Assembly: GCA_049515135.1 (NCBI GenBank)
Contig: JBEKUJ010000001.1
Coordinates: forward strand, 1 to 64,000
Reading direction: 5' to 3'
From: Fen-1364 sp049515135
Lineage (GTDB): Bacteria > Spirochaetota > Spirochaetia > SZUA-6 > Fen-1364
Length of the DNA: 64,000 bases
Program-made: the position numbers and the translations under genes
Shown: in pieces, positions 41,685 to 52,004 of the stretch
Layout: every line of letters starts with the position of its first letter
How positions within the stretch are numbered: the first letter of the stretch is position 1
The notes under the pieces: model-generated
Told to the model about the DNA's origin: nothing
Databases searched by the model: none
Seen by the model: the letters and a program-made list of their open reading frames with translations, nothing else

Positions 41685-42583
41685 TTCGCCCTCCCTTGAC
41701 GCTTGGCCGGCTCCTTCTCTTCCAGGTCCAGAAAGGCTTCCTCCGGCGCGAGCCTGGTGCGTGCATACATGCGCGCGGTCACCCCCGGGTTCGTATGTCC
41801 CAGCACTGCCGCCACGGCCTGGATATCTTTTCCCCGCTGAATCTGGATTGCGGCCCAGGTGTGTCGCAACTGCTGTGCGCTCACTTCCCTTCCAATCGTC
41901 CGAAGAGCTTCCTGCTTGATGCGGTTGGTGACGGATATCCGATTGAAAGGCCTGCCCTGGTGCTCGAACAGGCGGGTCGCGCCGTGAAAGTGCTTCTTGA
42001 TTCGCTCTATGAGCTCTTTCTTGACGTGGATCGCCCTCTCCTTCGAGCCTTTTCCTATCACTCTCACCTCAGCGAACGCCCCCTTCCCGTTTTTGATGTC
42101 CGAGAGCTGTATTCCAAGCATTTCGGACACCCTGACTCCCGTGCCGACAAGAAACATGGCCATCAACCTGACGGTGCTGTCTTTCGTACGTTGGACGAGC
42201 AGCCGGGCTTCGTCGACATTCAGCAGCTTTTCCGGCTGAACCGGAAAGGAATCAATCTTCTTCAACCGCACTGATTTCAGCACATCCTCCAGCTGATACT
42301 TCTTTCGCAAATCCGCGGCATATCCGCTGTGCCGGAATGCATATCGGATCCGGTTTTTCGCAGCCGCGATCTTCCTGTTGATTGTGGCCGGAGAATACCT
42401 CCTGCCGTTCCCCCCCTCATCCAGCCACCTGGCATATTGTTCGAGCCCGTCGACGATGAAAAGCCTTCTGCTCGTCACAAACTGTATGAACTGCTTCACA
42501 TCGAGCCGGTACCTGTCGCGGATGCCCGCGAGCTCGGCAAGCAGCCTCTCCTGGTCCCGGCTCAACCCCCGTTCTTTCGCCAT
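41681..42583 (-). CDS. Tyrosine recombinase/integrase
   Basis: A 300-residue tyrosine recombinase with an N-terminal core-binding domain (ITSRR-like VTSRRLFIVDGLEQYARWL near residue 38) and a catalytic domain. The first Arg is in GTGVRVSEMLGIQ, Lys in GKGSKERAIHV, the box QQLRHTWAAIQ has the second Arg with Gln where His is usual, the second His is in LGHTNP and the nucleophile is Tyr in ARMYARTRL. It is followed by the second recombinase with overlapping codons, so the pair is co-expressed from the promoter at 42628-42656. The pair may be a small mobile or inversion module. No attachment sites were recognised. Confidence 0.92.
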   Translation of the reverse strand: MAKERGLSRDQERLLAELAGIRDRYRLDVKQFIQFVTSRRLFIVDGLEQYARWLDEGGNGRRYSPATINRKIAAAKNRIRYAFRHSGYAADLRKKYQLEDVLKSVRLKKIDSFPVQPEKLLNVDEARLLVQRTKDSTVRLMAMFLVGTGVRVSEMLGIQLSDIKNGKGAFAEVRVIGKGSKERAIHVKKELIERIKKHFHGATRLFEHQGRPFNRISVTNRIKQEALRTIGREVSAQQLRHTWAAIQIQRGKDIQAVAAVLGHTNPGVTARMYARTRLAPEEAFLDLEEKEPAKRQGRAK

Positions 42584-42627
42584 TCCTCACGCCCTCTTTC
42601 GCGAACCTTACTGAACATTTCTTGTGT

Positions 42628-42656
42628 AATGTAACAGATAGTAGTTGCCGAGTCAA
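42628..42656 (-). promoter_or_regulatory. Promoter of the tandem recombinase genes
   Basis: On the minus strand TTGACT (42656-42651), a 17-base spacer and TACATT (42633-42628). The transcript would start near 42621, about 40 bases before the ATG at 42583, which is preceded by GAGG. Confidence 0.6.
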
Positions 42657-42961
42657 GACCCGCCTGCCGGGGCTGCAAAGGGGAGCCGCAGCAGTGTCCA
42701 AGGATCGCCGATTTGTGTATGATCGCATGGTGATCAGATTCACAACGTTCCCCCTGCATCAGGCACTCCTCCGCTCGAGAGGGTTGGCAGACCACGCTCA
42801 CTAGTCCCGATACATCCCACATCGCTTTCGCGGAACGGACGCGGACCGCCATTCTCACCGCCTACTTCGCAAAAAGCGAGGAAGGGGGCAACGCTCTCAG
42901 GACGTTGCAAAGGAGGGGCTTCCGCCGCATCGCTTTGCTGCGCAAGGGCGCGGGAGGGGAT
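42657..42961. other. Divergent intergenic stretch before ndvB
   Basis: About 300 bases (380 counting the recombinase promoter). The plus-strand frame of the glucan synthase is open through most of it (reading TAILTAYFAKSEEGGN near 42845-42890) but without a good start codon, so it may be old coding sequence or leader. No hairpin, repeat or RNA gene was seen. Confidence 0.4.
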
Positions 42962-45900
42962 GTGCATGCGCGGGACCCATTTCCGCCGCGTCGCGCGCTC
43001 GTCGCCTTCCTGGCAGCAGCAATTTTCGGGATCGCATCTGTCGCTGCATCGCTCCTCCTGGAGTGGCCGACACTGCCCACCGGCCTGGCGGGCGGCTTTC
43101 TCGGGCTCCTGGCCGGTTGGATGTCGAATCGACGTTCGAAACTTGGGATTGCGAGGAGGCTGCTCAAGGATCACGCGCGCTGGCTGGTGTCGGATGAGAC
43201 GGTCCTCGTTCTGCAGGCGCCTGTTCACACAATGCACGCCGCTGTTTCACTACTGCGGGAAGGCGGTGATATCCCGCCGGCGGTCTTCATCCTGCATCCG
43301 AAGCGGGCGACGCCCGCGAACGACGCACAGAGCCCCCGAGCGCCGTTCCTGCCTGCCCAGCTCCGGGAGCGCGCCGCGCGCTTGGCTCTGGACCACCTGC
43401 TCGATCCCGAGCGTCGAACCGGTGCCGAGCTTTTCACGAAGCTCCAGAACGCTCGCAGCCAGGTCCACGAGATATGCGTGGATCTCACACAGGCGGGCCG
43501 GCTGGAACAGGGAACGCCTCCGACGGCAGAATGGATTCTCGACAATGAGTACGTCATAGAGGGCAATGCGCGCGACGTCCAGGTGAACCTGCCCCGACAA
43601 TTCTGCGGGCAGCTTCCCAGCCTGAAGGGCGGGCGCTCCGCGGGCCTGCCCCGCATCTACGACATCGCCTGTGAGCTCGTGGCCGCGCTGGAGCTGCGCC
43701 TGGACAGAGAGAACATCTCCGCGTTCATCGATGGATATCAGTCAGCCTGCCCCCTCACGATAGGCGAGCTATGGGCCCTTCCCCAGATGCTGCGCATCGC
43801 GCTGATCGAGAGCATCCGGAATCTCGCCCTGCGCGCCGCCACAGAGCTGCGTGAGCGGGAGGTCGCCGACTTCTGGGCGAACAGACTGATACGAGCCAAC
43901 AGGCGGGGGTCTGACCAGCTCTTCGCCATCCTTGCCGAGGTAGCGGTCACACAACCCGGCCCGAGCCCCTATTTCGCGGGCCAGCTCGTCGACCACCTGT
44001 ACGACGAGGAAGCGGCGCTGGTGCTGGCGCAGGGATGGCTGGAGCGCACGTACCACCAGCCCCTGAGCGAGATCAACCTGCGCGAGCAGAACCGCCAGGC
44101 GACGGACCAGATCTCCATCGGCAACGCATTTGCCAGTCTTCGGCAGCTCGCCCTGCTCGACTGGCGGCAGATCTTCGAGATGTCAAGCCGGGTGGAACAG
44201 CTGCTTCGAAAGGACCCCGCAGGCGTCTATCCCAGGATGGATTTCGACACGCGGGACCGCTATCGCAGAATAGTCGAAGAGCTGTCCCGATTATCAGGCC
44301 AGACGGAGGACGGGGTCGCGCAACGAGTGCTCGCGCTTGCAGCGGAGGAGGCCAGGGGTCCTGATGGTGATGAGCGCCGCCGCCATGTCGGCACGTACCT
44401 GATCGGAGAAGACAGGCGGGTGCTCGTTCAGCAGCTGCAGTGCAGAGAGAGTCGGCGCTACCGCTTCCTGCGCTGGATCTACCGCCACGCGACGGCGGTG
44501 TACCTTCCGGCCTTTGGCATCCTTACGATCCTGTCCACTCTCATGATCGCCCTGGCCGGCTCGCGCGGACTTGCGCCGCAGGTGCGGCTTCTGACGGCGT
44601 TTCTTCTGCTTCTTCCCGCCAGCCAGCTCGTCCTCGAGTTTCTCAATTATCTCGTCACTCGGCTCCTTCCGCCGAGAGTCACGCCCAAGATGGATTTCAA
44701 GGTCTCTGGGGTCCCCGACGAGTTTCGGACACTGGTTGTCGTGCCCGTGCTGCTCGGCAGCGTGGAGTCGATCCGCGCCGAGGCGGAGAAGCTGGAGGTC
44801 CGGTACCTTGCCAACAAGGAACCGAACCTCCTCTTCAGCCTCTTCACGGACTACCGCGATGCGGACCACGCGCATCGGGAGGAAGACGTGCTGCTTCTCC
44901 GGGCGGCGGCGGAGAGCATGGAGGCGCTGAACCTGCGCCACGGCGAAGGCCGCTTCCTGCTTTTTCATCGCGAGCGCGCATGGAGCGAATCCGAGCAGAA
45001 GTTCATCGGCTGGGAGCGCAAGCGGGGCAAGCTGGAAGAGCTGAACGGGCTGATTGCAGGCTCACGGCCCGAAGATCCCGCCGGCATGGTCCGGGTTGGC
45101 AATCCCGCCGCGCTGCGGAATGTCAGGTTCGTGATCACTCTGGACAGCGACACGCAGCTCCCGCCGGGCGCTGCCCGGCGCTTGATCGAGACTCTCGCGC
45201 ATCCTCTGAACCAGCCGCGGTTCGATCAGGCAGGAAGGGTGGAAGCCGGCACTTTCACGATCATACAGCCGCGCGTGAGCCCCTCCCTGCCGAGCGCGAG
45301 CGCCTCTCTTTTCAGCCGCCTGTTCGCTGATGCGGGGGGCATCGATCCCTACACACGGGCGGTTTCCGATGTTCACCAGGACCTCATCGGTGAAGGTTCG
45401 TATTACGGAAAAGGGATCTATGACGTTCGGGCTTTTGATCGCGCGCTTTCGGGGCGTTTCCCCGAAGAGCGCCTGTTGAGCCATGACCTGATAGAGGGGG
45501 CCCATGTCCGCGTGGGGCTGGCCAGCGACATCGAGCTCTATGACGAGTTCCCCCAGGGCTACGCCGGGTACGCTGACCGGCAGCATCGCTGGATTCGCGG
45601 TGACTGGCAGATTGCGCAGTGGATTTCGGGGTGGGTTCCGCGGCGCGAGGGGGGCCGCGAACGGAATTGGCTTTCCCTTTTCGATCGCTGGAAGCTCCTG
45701 GACAACCTGCGCCGCAGCCTCGTGCCGGCTGTGAGCGTGGGTCTGCTCCTGGCGTGCTGGATCATCTCCCCGGGCGCGGGCTGGATCGCGACCCTGGTTG
45801 TCGCGGCGCAGCTGCTGTTTCGACCCCTGGCCCAGCCCTTCACCATGGTGACCACCCGACGGGGGCTCAGGGGCTTCACCCTCTCCGGCGTCGCGCACGA

Positions 45901-48900
45901 TGTGCTGCGGGCGCTCGCGGATGCCTCGTTTCTCCCTCACCAGGCCGGGCTGGCGCTGGATGCGATTATACGAACAGGGTACCGCCATTTCATTTCCCAC
46001 AGGAGGATGCTCCAGTGGACCTCCACCCAGGCGCTGCCCGGTGCGGGCTCGAGACGGCGGAGGCGCCTCATGCTGTCCATGGGCATGGTGAGCGTTGCGA
46101 GCGCAGTCGCGGCATTCCTGCTGCTGCGCTGGATGCCATCGAGTCTTGCAAACGCCGGTCCATGGCTGGCTCTGTGGTTTCTCTCCCCAGTCGCCGCCTG
46201 GCTCCTGAGCTTCAAACCGCATGCGCGGGAGCGCCCGCTTGCGCTGCCCCAGGCGGACGCGCGTTTCCTCAGGGAGATTGCGCGCCGGACCTGGCGTTAT
46301 TTCGACGATTTCGTCAGCGCAGACACCTCCTGGCTGCCCCCCGATAACTGCCAGGTCTCCCCGCTGAACGAGCTTGCGATGCGCACCAGTCCCACCAACG
46401 TCGCTCTCTGGATGCTGAGTCTGCTCGCGGCGCGGGATTTCGGGTACCAGACCGTTGATCAGGTCGTCGAGAAATTGACTGGCACCATGGAAACCATCAA
46501 GGGGTTGCAACGCTTCGAAGGTCACCTGCTGAACTGGTACGACGTGCGGACCAAGGCTCCTCTCGAACCGCGTTATGTTTCTGCCGTCGACAGCGGGAAC
46601 CTTCTCGGGGCCTTGTGGGCCCTCGAGCATGGGCTTGAAGAGATGCTCCAGGAGCCAGTCCTCAGCGGCACTGTCTTTTCCGGCCTGCGGGACACAGGGA
46701 GAATCCTGCGGCGCATCCTGGGCAGGGACAGGTCGTCAAGCTCCTCCTCGCATGCTCTTTCTTCCCTCCTGGGCAGGTGGGAGAGCCCGCCGGCCCGTTT
46801 CGTGGACTCACTCGGCCTCCTGCGATGGGGGGATGAGGAGATCACGGCAATTGCCGGCGCGGGAGAGGAACACGGGTATTGGGCCGGACAGGTGCAGAGG
46901 CAGATATCGGCCTGGCGGCACCTTGCGGACCGCTATCTCCGCTGGATGGAGATACTGGCAGGGAAGTCGGAGGAGCAGATCGCGTCGCTGGGTCCGGAGG
47001 CGGCGGAAGCGGTGCGCGCGGATCTGTCGCGCGCCCCTTCGCCCAGGGACCTTGCAAGCGGGCGTGTCGGCTGCATTCCCATCCTCCAGGCGATGCGGGA
47101 TGAGGCGCCCGCGGATTCGACCCACGCCTGGATAGAGCCGGTGCTGCAGGCCTTCTCGACATCGCGCTGGCTTGCCGGCGAAATCCTGGGTCTTGCCGAA
47201 CGGCTCATCACTGACTGCCGCGCCTTGTCGGAACAGATCAACATGCGTTTTCTCTACGATCCCGAGCGCCGGCTGTTCTCCATCGGCTACAACGTGTCCG
47301 AGGGCCGCCGCGACGGGGCATTCTACGATCTGCTTGCCAGCGAAGCGCGGCTGGGCAGCTTTGTCGCGATTGCCCGGGGCGATGTTCCCTTCGAGCACTG
47401 GTTTTCCTTGAGCCGCCCCTATTCATCCCTCGGGCGGCGCCGCGTTCTCCTGAGCTGGACGGGGACGATGTTCGAATACCTCATGCCGTTGATCTTTCAG
47501 CGATCGCTCCCGAATACGCTCCTGGACGAGGCTGCGCGAAGCGCCGTTGCCGTCCAGATGGAGTATGCGCGGCGGCATAGGGTGCCGTGGGGAATCTCGG
47601 AATCGGCCTTTGCGGACCTGGATCTCAACAGGGTGTATCAGTACAGGGCATTCGGCGTGCCCGAGCTGGGATTGAAGCGCTGGACAGAGCAGAAGGTGGT
47701 CGTAGCCCCTTATGCAACCCTGCTCGCGGTCGGTTTTGCGCCGGCGGAAACCATGCGCAACCTGAGGCGGCTGGCCTCGCTGGGGCTGCTCGCCAGACAC
47801 GGGTACTACGATGCCATCGATTTCAGCCGTCAACCGGGCCGCGCCGGCGGGCGGGGCGTGATCGCCCAGACCTACATGGCGCATCACCAGGGCATGGGTT
47901 TCCTTTCCCTTGCCAACTTCCTGCTCGAGGGAGTGATACGCCGAAGGTTCCATGCCGATGGACGCGTGCGGGCAGTGGAGCCCCTTCTCCATGAGAGAGC
48001 CCCGGTGTTGCCCTCGCTGTATCACATCTCCACCCGGGAACAGGCGCAAGCGGCTGACAGCGTCGGAGAGGTGGCCCCCTCCACCAGCACGTTCGACACG
48101 CCGCACACCAGGACGCCAAAGACGCAGCTCCTCAGCAATGGCCGCTATAACGTCATGCTCACCAACGCCGGCGGCGGCTACAGCCAGTGGGGCGCGGAGG
48201 AGATCACGCGCTGGAGGTCGGACCGGACGCGGGATTCGTGGGGAACCTTTTTTTACATCCACGAGCCTGACTCGGGTGAAACGTGGTCCGCCGGTTTCCA
48301 GCCCTGCGGCGGACCGGCTGAGTCGTACTCAGCTTCCTTCGCGCTTGACCGGGCCTTGTTCAAACGTACAGACAACGGGATCCAGGCACGGACCGAGGTC
48401 GTCGTCTCGCCGGAAGACGACGTGGAAATCCGCCGCGTCACGCTGATCAATCGGTCCCTGCGCACTCGCCGCCTGGAATGCAGCAGTTACATCGAGCTCT
48501 CCATGGCGCCGCACGCGGCTGACAGGCAGCATCCGGCCTTCAACAAGCTGTTCATCCAGACCGAGGCGCTTCCCCACCTGCGCTCGCTTCTCGCAGTCCG
48601 ACGCCCGCGGGCGGAGGATGCCCCGCCGATGTACGTGGCTCACCGCCTCACCCTCGAAGACGCCGGGGAGGAGCCGCTGCGGTTCGAAACCGACCGCCGT
48701 GCTTTCATTGGGAGGGGACGGACCCTTGCAAACCCGGCGGGCATCGTCGAGGAGCCGCATAACACCGAAGGGTATGTATTGGATCCTGTCCTCAGCCTGC
48801 GGACGAGCGTGAACCTGGCTCCCGGGCAGCACGTCGTGCTTTCTCTTGTCCTGGCCGCCGGGGAAAAGCGGGAGCACGTCGTGAACCTCATGGGGAAGTA

Positions 48901-51900
48901 CGCTGACCCCTACGCCATCCACCGGGCCATGGACTTCGCATGGGCCGCCGCACAGCTCGAGCTTCGTGTCCTGCGCATCCAGCCCGACGATGCGCGCCGC
49001 TTTCAGCAGCTTGCAAGCCACCTGCTGTACCCCAACCGGCTTCTGCGGTGCGCTGCGGAAAGGATCGAGGAAAATGTCAAAGGCCAGGCCGGCCTGTGGC
49101 AGTATGGAATCTCGGGCGACCTGCCCATTGCGCTGGTGACCATCAGCGAGATTCGTGACGTGGGCCTGGTCGGGCAGATGCTCCAGGCCCATACCTACTG
49201 GCGCATGCATGGCTTGACCGCGGATCTGGTGATCCTTGCCGAAGAGGTCGACAGCTACGAGCAGCCCTTGCACGGGAGGCTCGAAACACTGATCCAGGCC
49301 CACTCGGTGCACACGGGCAGGGACAAACCGGGCGGCGTTTTTCTGCGCAAGGCGAACCAGATCACGGAGGCGGACCTGACCCTCCTCCACGCTGCGGCCA
49401 GTATTGTGCTGGTGGGAGCGCGCGGCGCGTTGGCACAGCAGGTTGGCATCCCGGGGGAGACACCCTCTGCCCTGCAGAGACCGGCCTGGAAGCGCGCTCC
49501 CCAAGATCCGTCCAATGCCCTGCCGTTCCTGGAGCTGCCCTACTTCAACGGCATTGGCGGCTTCACTCCGGACGGCCGGGAGTACGCCATCTATCTCGGC
49601 GCCGGCACCCACACACCCGACCCCTGGGTGAATGTCATCGCCAATCCGACCTTCGGGACCCTTGTCAGTGAAAGCGGCGCAGGGTTCACCTGGAGCGGGA
49701 ACAGCCAAAGGAACCGTCTCACCGCCTGGTCAAACGATCCCGTCACGGATCCGGCCTCCGAGGCGCTCTACATCAGGGACGAGGAGACCGGCCTCTGCTG
49801 GACGCCGACGGCGTCACCCATCCGGGAGGAGACCGCGTATCGCGCCCGTCATGGCGCCGGGTATTCGGTTTTCGAGCACAACAGCAACGGCATCAACCAG
49901 GAGCTGACGGTGTTCGTGCCGATGGACCGGGACGGGGGGCAGCCGGTCAAGCTGCAGAGGCTGCGGTTGAAAAACGACTGCGAAAGGCCCCGTACGCTCT
50001 CGCTGACCTGGTATGTCGAATGGGTGCTCGGCGAGCACCGCGAGACATCCCAGATGCATGTCGTCACGAGCTGGGACGACGAGATCCAGGCGCTGATGGC
50101 CCGAAACCGTTTCCACCCCGAGTATGGAGACCGCGTGGCATTCGCGGCGCTCAGCGCCGCCGCGGGGTCCTGGACCGGCGACCGCACCTCCTTCCTGGGG
50201 AGAAACAGCTCTCTGCAACATGCGGCGGCCATGGAGCAGACATCGCTCTCGGGTCGCACTGGTGCGGGGCTGGATCCCTGCGGGGCGCTGCGGATGACAT
50301 TCGAGCTGGCCCCTGGGGAGCAGACAGAGGTGGCATGCTTTCTCGGCGAGGCTGACTCCGCCGAGGCGGCCCGCGCCCTGATTCTCTCCTTTCGAAAAAG
50401 CGGGGAGATCGATGTCGCCCTGGAAAAGACAAAGGCGTGGTGGGACGGGCTCCTGGGCTCAGTGGAAGCGCATACGCCCGAGCTTGCAGTGGACTTCCTC
50501 ATCAACAGGTGGTTGTTGTACCAGTGCGTGAGCTGCCGGATATGGGGAAGGTCGGCTTTCTACCAATCCGGCGGCGCATTCGGCTTCCGCGACCAGCTCC
50601 AGGACGTCATGGCTCTCCTCTACGCCTCTCCCTCTCTGGCGCGCGACCACATCATCCTGGCGGCGAGCCGGCAGTTCAAGGAGGGAGACGTCCAGCACTG
50701 GTGGCATCCCCCCAGCGGCGCGGGAATCCGATCACGAATCTCAGACGACATGTTGTGGCTGCCGTTTGTCGTTGCGCACTACCTGCGAGTCTCGGGCGAT
50801 TCAGATATCCTGAGCGCGCCGGTTCCCTTCCTCGATGGTCCAACCCTCAGGGAGGATCAGAAGGAGGCTTTCTTCACCCCGACCTCCGCGACAGAGAGCG
50901 CGACGCTCTTCGAGCACTGCCGGCGCGCGGTGGCGCGCGGCCTGACGGCAGGGCCGCACGGGCTGCCTCTCATGGGGACAGGGGACTGGAATGACGGAAT
51001 GAACCTTGTCGGCGCCGGCGGCAGGGGGGAGAGCGTCTGGCTGGGCTGGTTCCTTGTCGATGTGCTGAAGGGGATGTCTGAAATGTCGGAGGCTTTGGGC
51101 CTGACCGGCGCGAGCAGGGAATACCAGGAGCAGCGGGAATCGCTGATTGCTGGGATCGAGCACACGGCCTGGGACGGTGACTGGTACATTCGGGCGATCT
51201 TCGATGACGGCACGCTCCTCGGCTCATCGACAAGTACCGAGGCGCGAATCGACTCCATTCCGCAGTCCTGGGCTTCCTTGAGCGGCGGCGCAGACATGGA
51301 TCGAGCTCACAAGGCCCTGGAGTCGGGGTGGTCCCAGCTCGTTCGGGAGGAGGAAGGGCTGGTGCTGCTTTTCACGCCTCCATTTGACAAAGCCGTTCCT
51401 TCGCCCGGATACATCCAGGCCTACCCGCCCGGGGTTCGGGAAAACGGAGGCCAATACACGCACGCTGCCCTCTGGCTTGCTATGGCCCTGGCGCGTCGTG
51501 GAGACGGCACCCGTGCGGCAAAGCTGCTGCGGATGCTCAATCCCATCGAGAAGTCGCGCGATCCGGAGGCGGCTAGGCGATACTCGATTGAGCCGTATGC
51601 GCTCGCGGCTGATGTCTATCGTCTGCCCGGTCGGATCGGCATGGGCGGCTGGTCATGGTACACCGGCTCCGCAGCATGGATGTACCGGGCCTGGGTCGAA
51701 GAAGTCCTTGGCTTGAAGGTGCGCGCAAAACGACTGCTGATTGATCCGGTCATCCCAGGCTGGTGGAAAGAGTTTCGCGCGCAATTTCGCCATGGCAAGG
51801 CGCTCTATGCGATTCATGTCGAAAACCCGGGAGGCTGCGAGCGCGGGGTGTCATGGATGGAGATGGACGGCAGGCGCCTGAAGGACCGCGTGATTCCCCT

Positions 51901-51961
51901 TGCGCGTGACCTTGCGAAGCACGAGGTCCTGGTGCGGATGGGGAAGCCTGGAGAACCTTGA
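42962..51961 (+). CDS. ndvB: Cyclic beta-1,2-glucan synthase (NdvB-like)
   Basis: A giant inner-membrane enzyme of about 2999 residues that makes periplasmic cyclic beta-1,2-glucans for osmotic adaptation. An N-terminal membrane helix pair (AFLAAAIFGIASVAASLLL) leads to a further membrane region, then the family 84 glycosyltransferase domain with the DxD in VITLDSDTQLPPGA (about residue 725) and QRHRW-like RQHRWIRGDWQIAQW. A central glycoamylase-like domain (about 1500-1700, AHHQGMGFLSL) comes next. The C-terminal half is a GH94 cellobiose-phosphorylase-like domain (GIGGFTPDGREY, PLMGTGDWNDGMN) that sets chain length. I favour GTG 42962 with GGGAGGGG before it. TTG 42905 is the longest option. 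Confidence 0.95.
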   Translation: MHARDPFPPRRALVAFLAAAIFGIASVAASLLLEWPTLPTGLAGGFLGLLAGWMSNRRSKLGIARRLLKDHARWLVSDETVLVLQAPVHTMHAAVSLLREGGDIPPAVFILHPKRATPANDAQSPRAPFLPAQLRERAARLALDHLLDPERRTGAELFTKLQNARSQVHEICVDLTQAGRLEQGTPPTAEWILDNEYVIEGNARDVQVNLPRQFCGQLPSLKGGRSAGLPRIYDIACELVAALELRLDRENISAFIDGYQSACPLTIGELWALPQMLRIALIESIRNLALRAATELREREVADFWANRLIRANRRGSDQLFAILAEVAVTQPGPSPYFAGQLVDHLYDEEAALVLAQGWLERTYHQPLSEINLREQNRQATDQISIGNAFASLRQLALLDWRQIFEMSSRVEQLLRKDPAGVYPRMDFDTRDRYRRIVEELSRLSGQTEDGVAQRVLALAAEEARGPDGDERRRHVGTYLIGEDRRVLVQQLQCRESRRYRFLRWIYRHATAVYLPAFGILTILSTLMIALAGSRGLAPQVRLLTAFLLLLPASQLVLEFLNYLVTRLLPPRVTPKMDFKVSGVPDEFRTLVVVPVLLGSVESIRAEAEKLEVRYLANKEPNLLFSLFTDYRDADHAHREEDVLLLRAAAESMEALNLRHGEGRFLLFHRERAWSESEQKFIGWERKRGKLEELNGLIAGSRPEDPAGMVRVGNPAALRNVRFVITLDSDTQLPPGAARRLIETLAHPLNQPRFDQAGRVEAGTFTIIQPRVSPSLPSASASLFSRLFADAGGIDPYTRAVSDVHQDLIGEGSYYGKGIYDVRAFDRALSGRFPEERLLSHDLIEGAHVRVGLASDIELYDEFPQGYAGYADRQHRWIRGDWQIAQWISGWVPRREGGRERNWLSLFDRWKLLDNLRRSLVPAVSVGLLLACWIISPGAGWIATLVVAAQLLFRPLAQPFTMVTTRRGLRGFTLSGVAHDVLRALADASFLPHQAGLALDAIIRTGYRHFISHRRMLQWTSTQALPGAGSRRRRRLMLSMGMVSVASAVAAFLLLRWMPSSLANAGPWLALWFLSPVAAWLLSFKPHARERPLALPQADARFLREIARRTWRYFDDFVSADTSWLPPDNCQVSPLNELAMRTSPTNVALWMLSLLAARDFGYQTVDQVVEKLTGTMETIKGLQRFEGHLLNWYDVRTKAPLEPRYVSAVDSGNLLGALWALEHGLEEMLQEPVLSGTVFSGLRDTGRILRRILGRDRSSSSSSHALSSLLGRWESPPARFVDSLGLLRWGDEEITAIAGAGEEHGYWAGQVQRQISAWRHLADRYLRWMEILAGKSEEQIASLGPEAAEAVRADLSRAPSPRDLASGRVGCIPILQAMRDEAPADSTHAWIEPVLQAFSTSRWLAGEILGLAERLITDCRALSEQINMRFLYDPERRLFSIGYNVSEGRRDGAFYDLLASEARLGSFVAIARGDVPFEHWFSLSRPYSSLGRRRVLLSWTGTMFEYLMPLIFQRSLPNTLLDEAARSAVAVQMEYARRHRVPWGISESAFADLDLNRVYQYRAFGVPELGLKRWTEQKVVVAPYATLLAVGFAPAETMRNLRRLASLGLLARHGYYDAIDFSRQPGRAGGRGVIAQTYMAHHQGMGFLSLANFLLEGVIRRRFHADGRVRAVEPLLHERAPVLPSLYHISTREQAQAADSVGEVAPSTSTFDTPHTRTPKTQLLSNGRYNVMLTNAGGGYSQWGAEEITRWRSDRTRDSWGTFFYIHEPDSGETWSAGFQPCGGPAESYSASFALDRALFKRTDNGIQARTEVVVSPEDDVEIRRVTLINRSLRTRRLECSSYIELSMAPHAADRQHPAFNKLFIQTEALPHLRSLLAVRRPRAEDAPPMYVAHRLTLEDAGEEPLRFETDRRAFIGRGRTLANPAGIVEEPHNTEGYVLDPVLSLRTSVNLAPGQHVVLSLVLAAGEKREHVVNLMGKYADPYAIHRAMDFAWAAAQLELRVLRIQPDDARRFQQLASHLLYPNRLLRCAAERIEENVKGQAGLWQYGISGDLPIALVTISEIRDVGLVGQMLQAHTYWRMHGLTADLVILAEEVDSYEQPLHGRLETLIQAHSVHTGRDKPGGVFLRKANQITEADLTLLHAAASIVLVGARGALAQQVGIPGETPSALQRPAWKRAPQDPSNALPFLELPYFNGIGGFTPDGREYAIYLGAGTHTPDPWVNVIANPTFGTLVSESGAGFTWSGNSQRNRLTAWSNDPVTDPASEALYIRDEETGLCWTPTASPIREETAYRARHGAGYSVFEHNSNGINQELTVFVPMDRDGGQPVKLQRLRLKNDCERPRTLSLTWYVEWVLGEHRETSQMHVVTSWDDEIQALMARNRFHPEYGDRVAFAALSAAAGSWTGDRTSFLGRNSSLQHAAAMEQTSLSGRTGAGLDPCGALRMTFELAPGEQTEVACFLGEADSAEAARALILSFRKSGEIDVALEKTKAWWDGLLGSVEAHTPELAVDFLINRWLLYQCVSCRIWGRSAFYQSGGAFGFRDQLQDVMALLYASPSLARDHIILAASRQFKEGDVQHWWHPPSGAGIRSRISDDMLWLPFVVAHYLRVSGDSDILSAPVPFLDGPTLREDQKEAFFTPTSATESATLFEHCRRAVARGLTAGPHGLPLMGTGDWNDGMNLVGAGGRGESVWLGWFLVDVLKGMSEMSEALGLTGASREYQEQRESLIAGIEHTAWDGDWYIRAIFDDGTLLGSSTSTEARIDSIPQSWASLSGGADMDRAHKALESGWSQLVREEEGLVLLFTPPFDKAVPSPGYIQAYPPGVRENGGQYTHAALWLAMALARRGDGTRAAKLLRMLNPIEKSRDPEAARRYSIEPYALAADVYRLPGRIGMGGWSWYTGSAAWMYRAWVEEVLGLKVRAKRLLIDPVIPGWWKEFRAQFRHGKALYAIHVENPGGCERGVSWMEMDGRRLKDRVIPLARDLAKHEVLVRMGKPGEP

Positions 51962-52004
51962 AGGCCGGCTGTTCCCTGACGTAATGGCGGAGTGACTCGA
52001 CTCG

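Noticed and set aside
45062..46630. 522-codon open frame on the minus strand inside the glucan synthase gene
   Set aside because: It is an antisense shadow of a GC-rich gene. Its sequence is low-complexity, rich in Arg, Pro and Gly, and has no ribosome site or family features.
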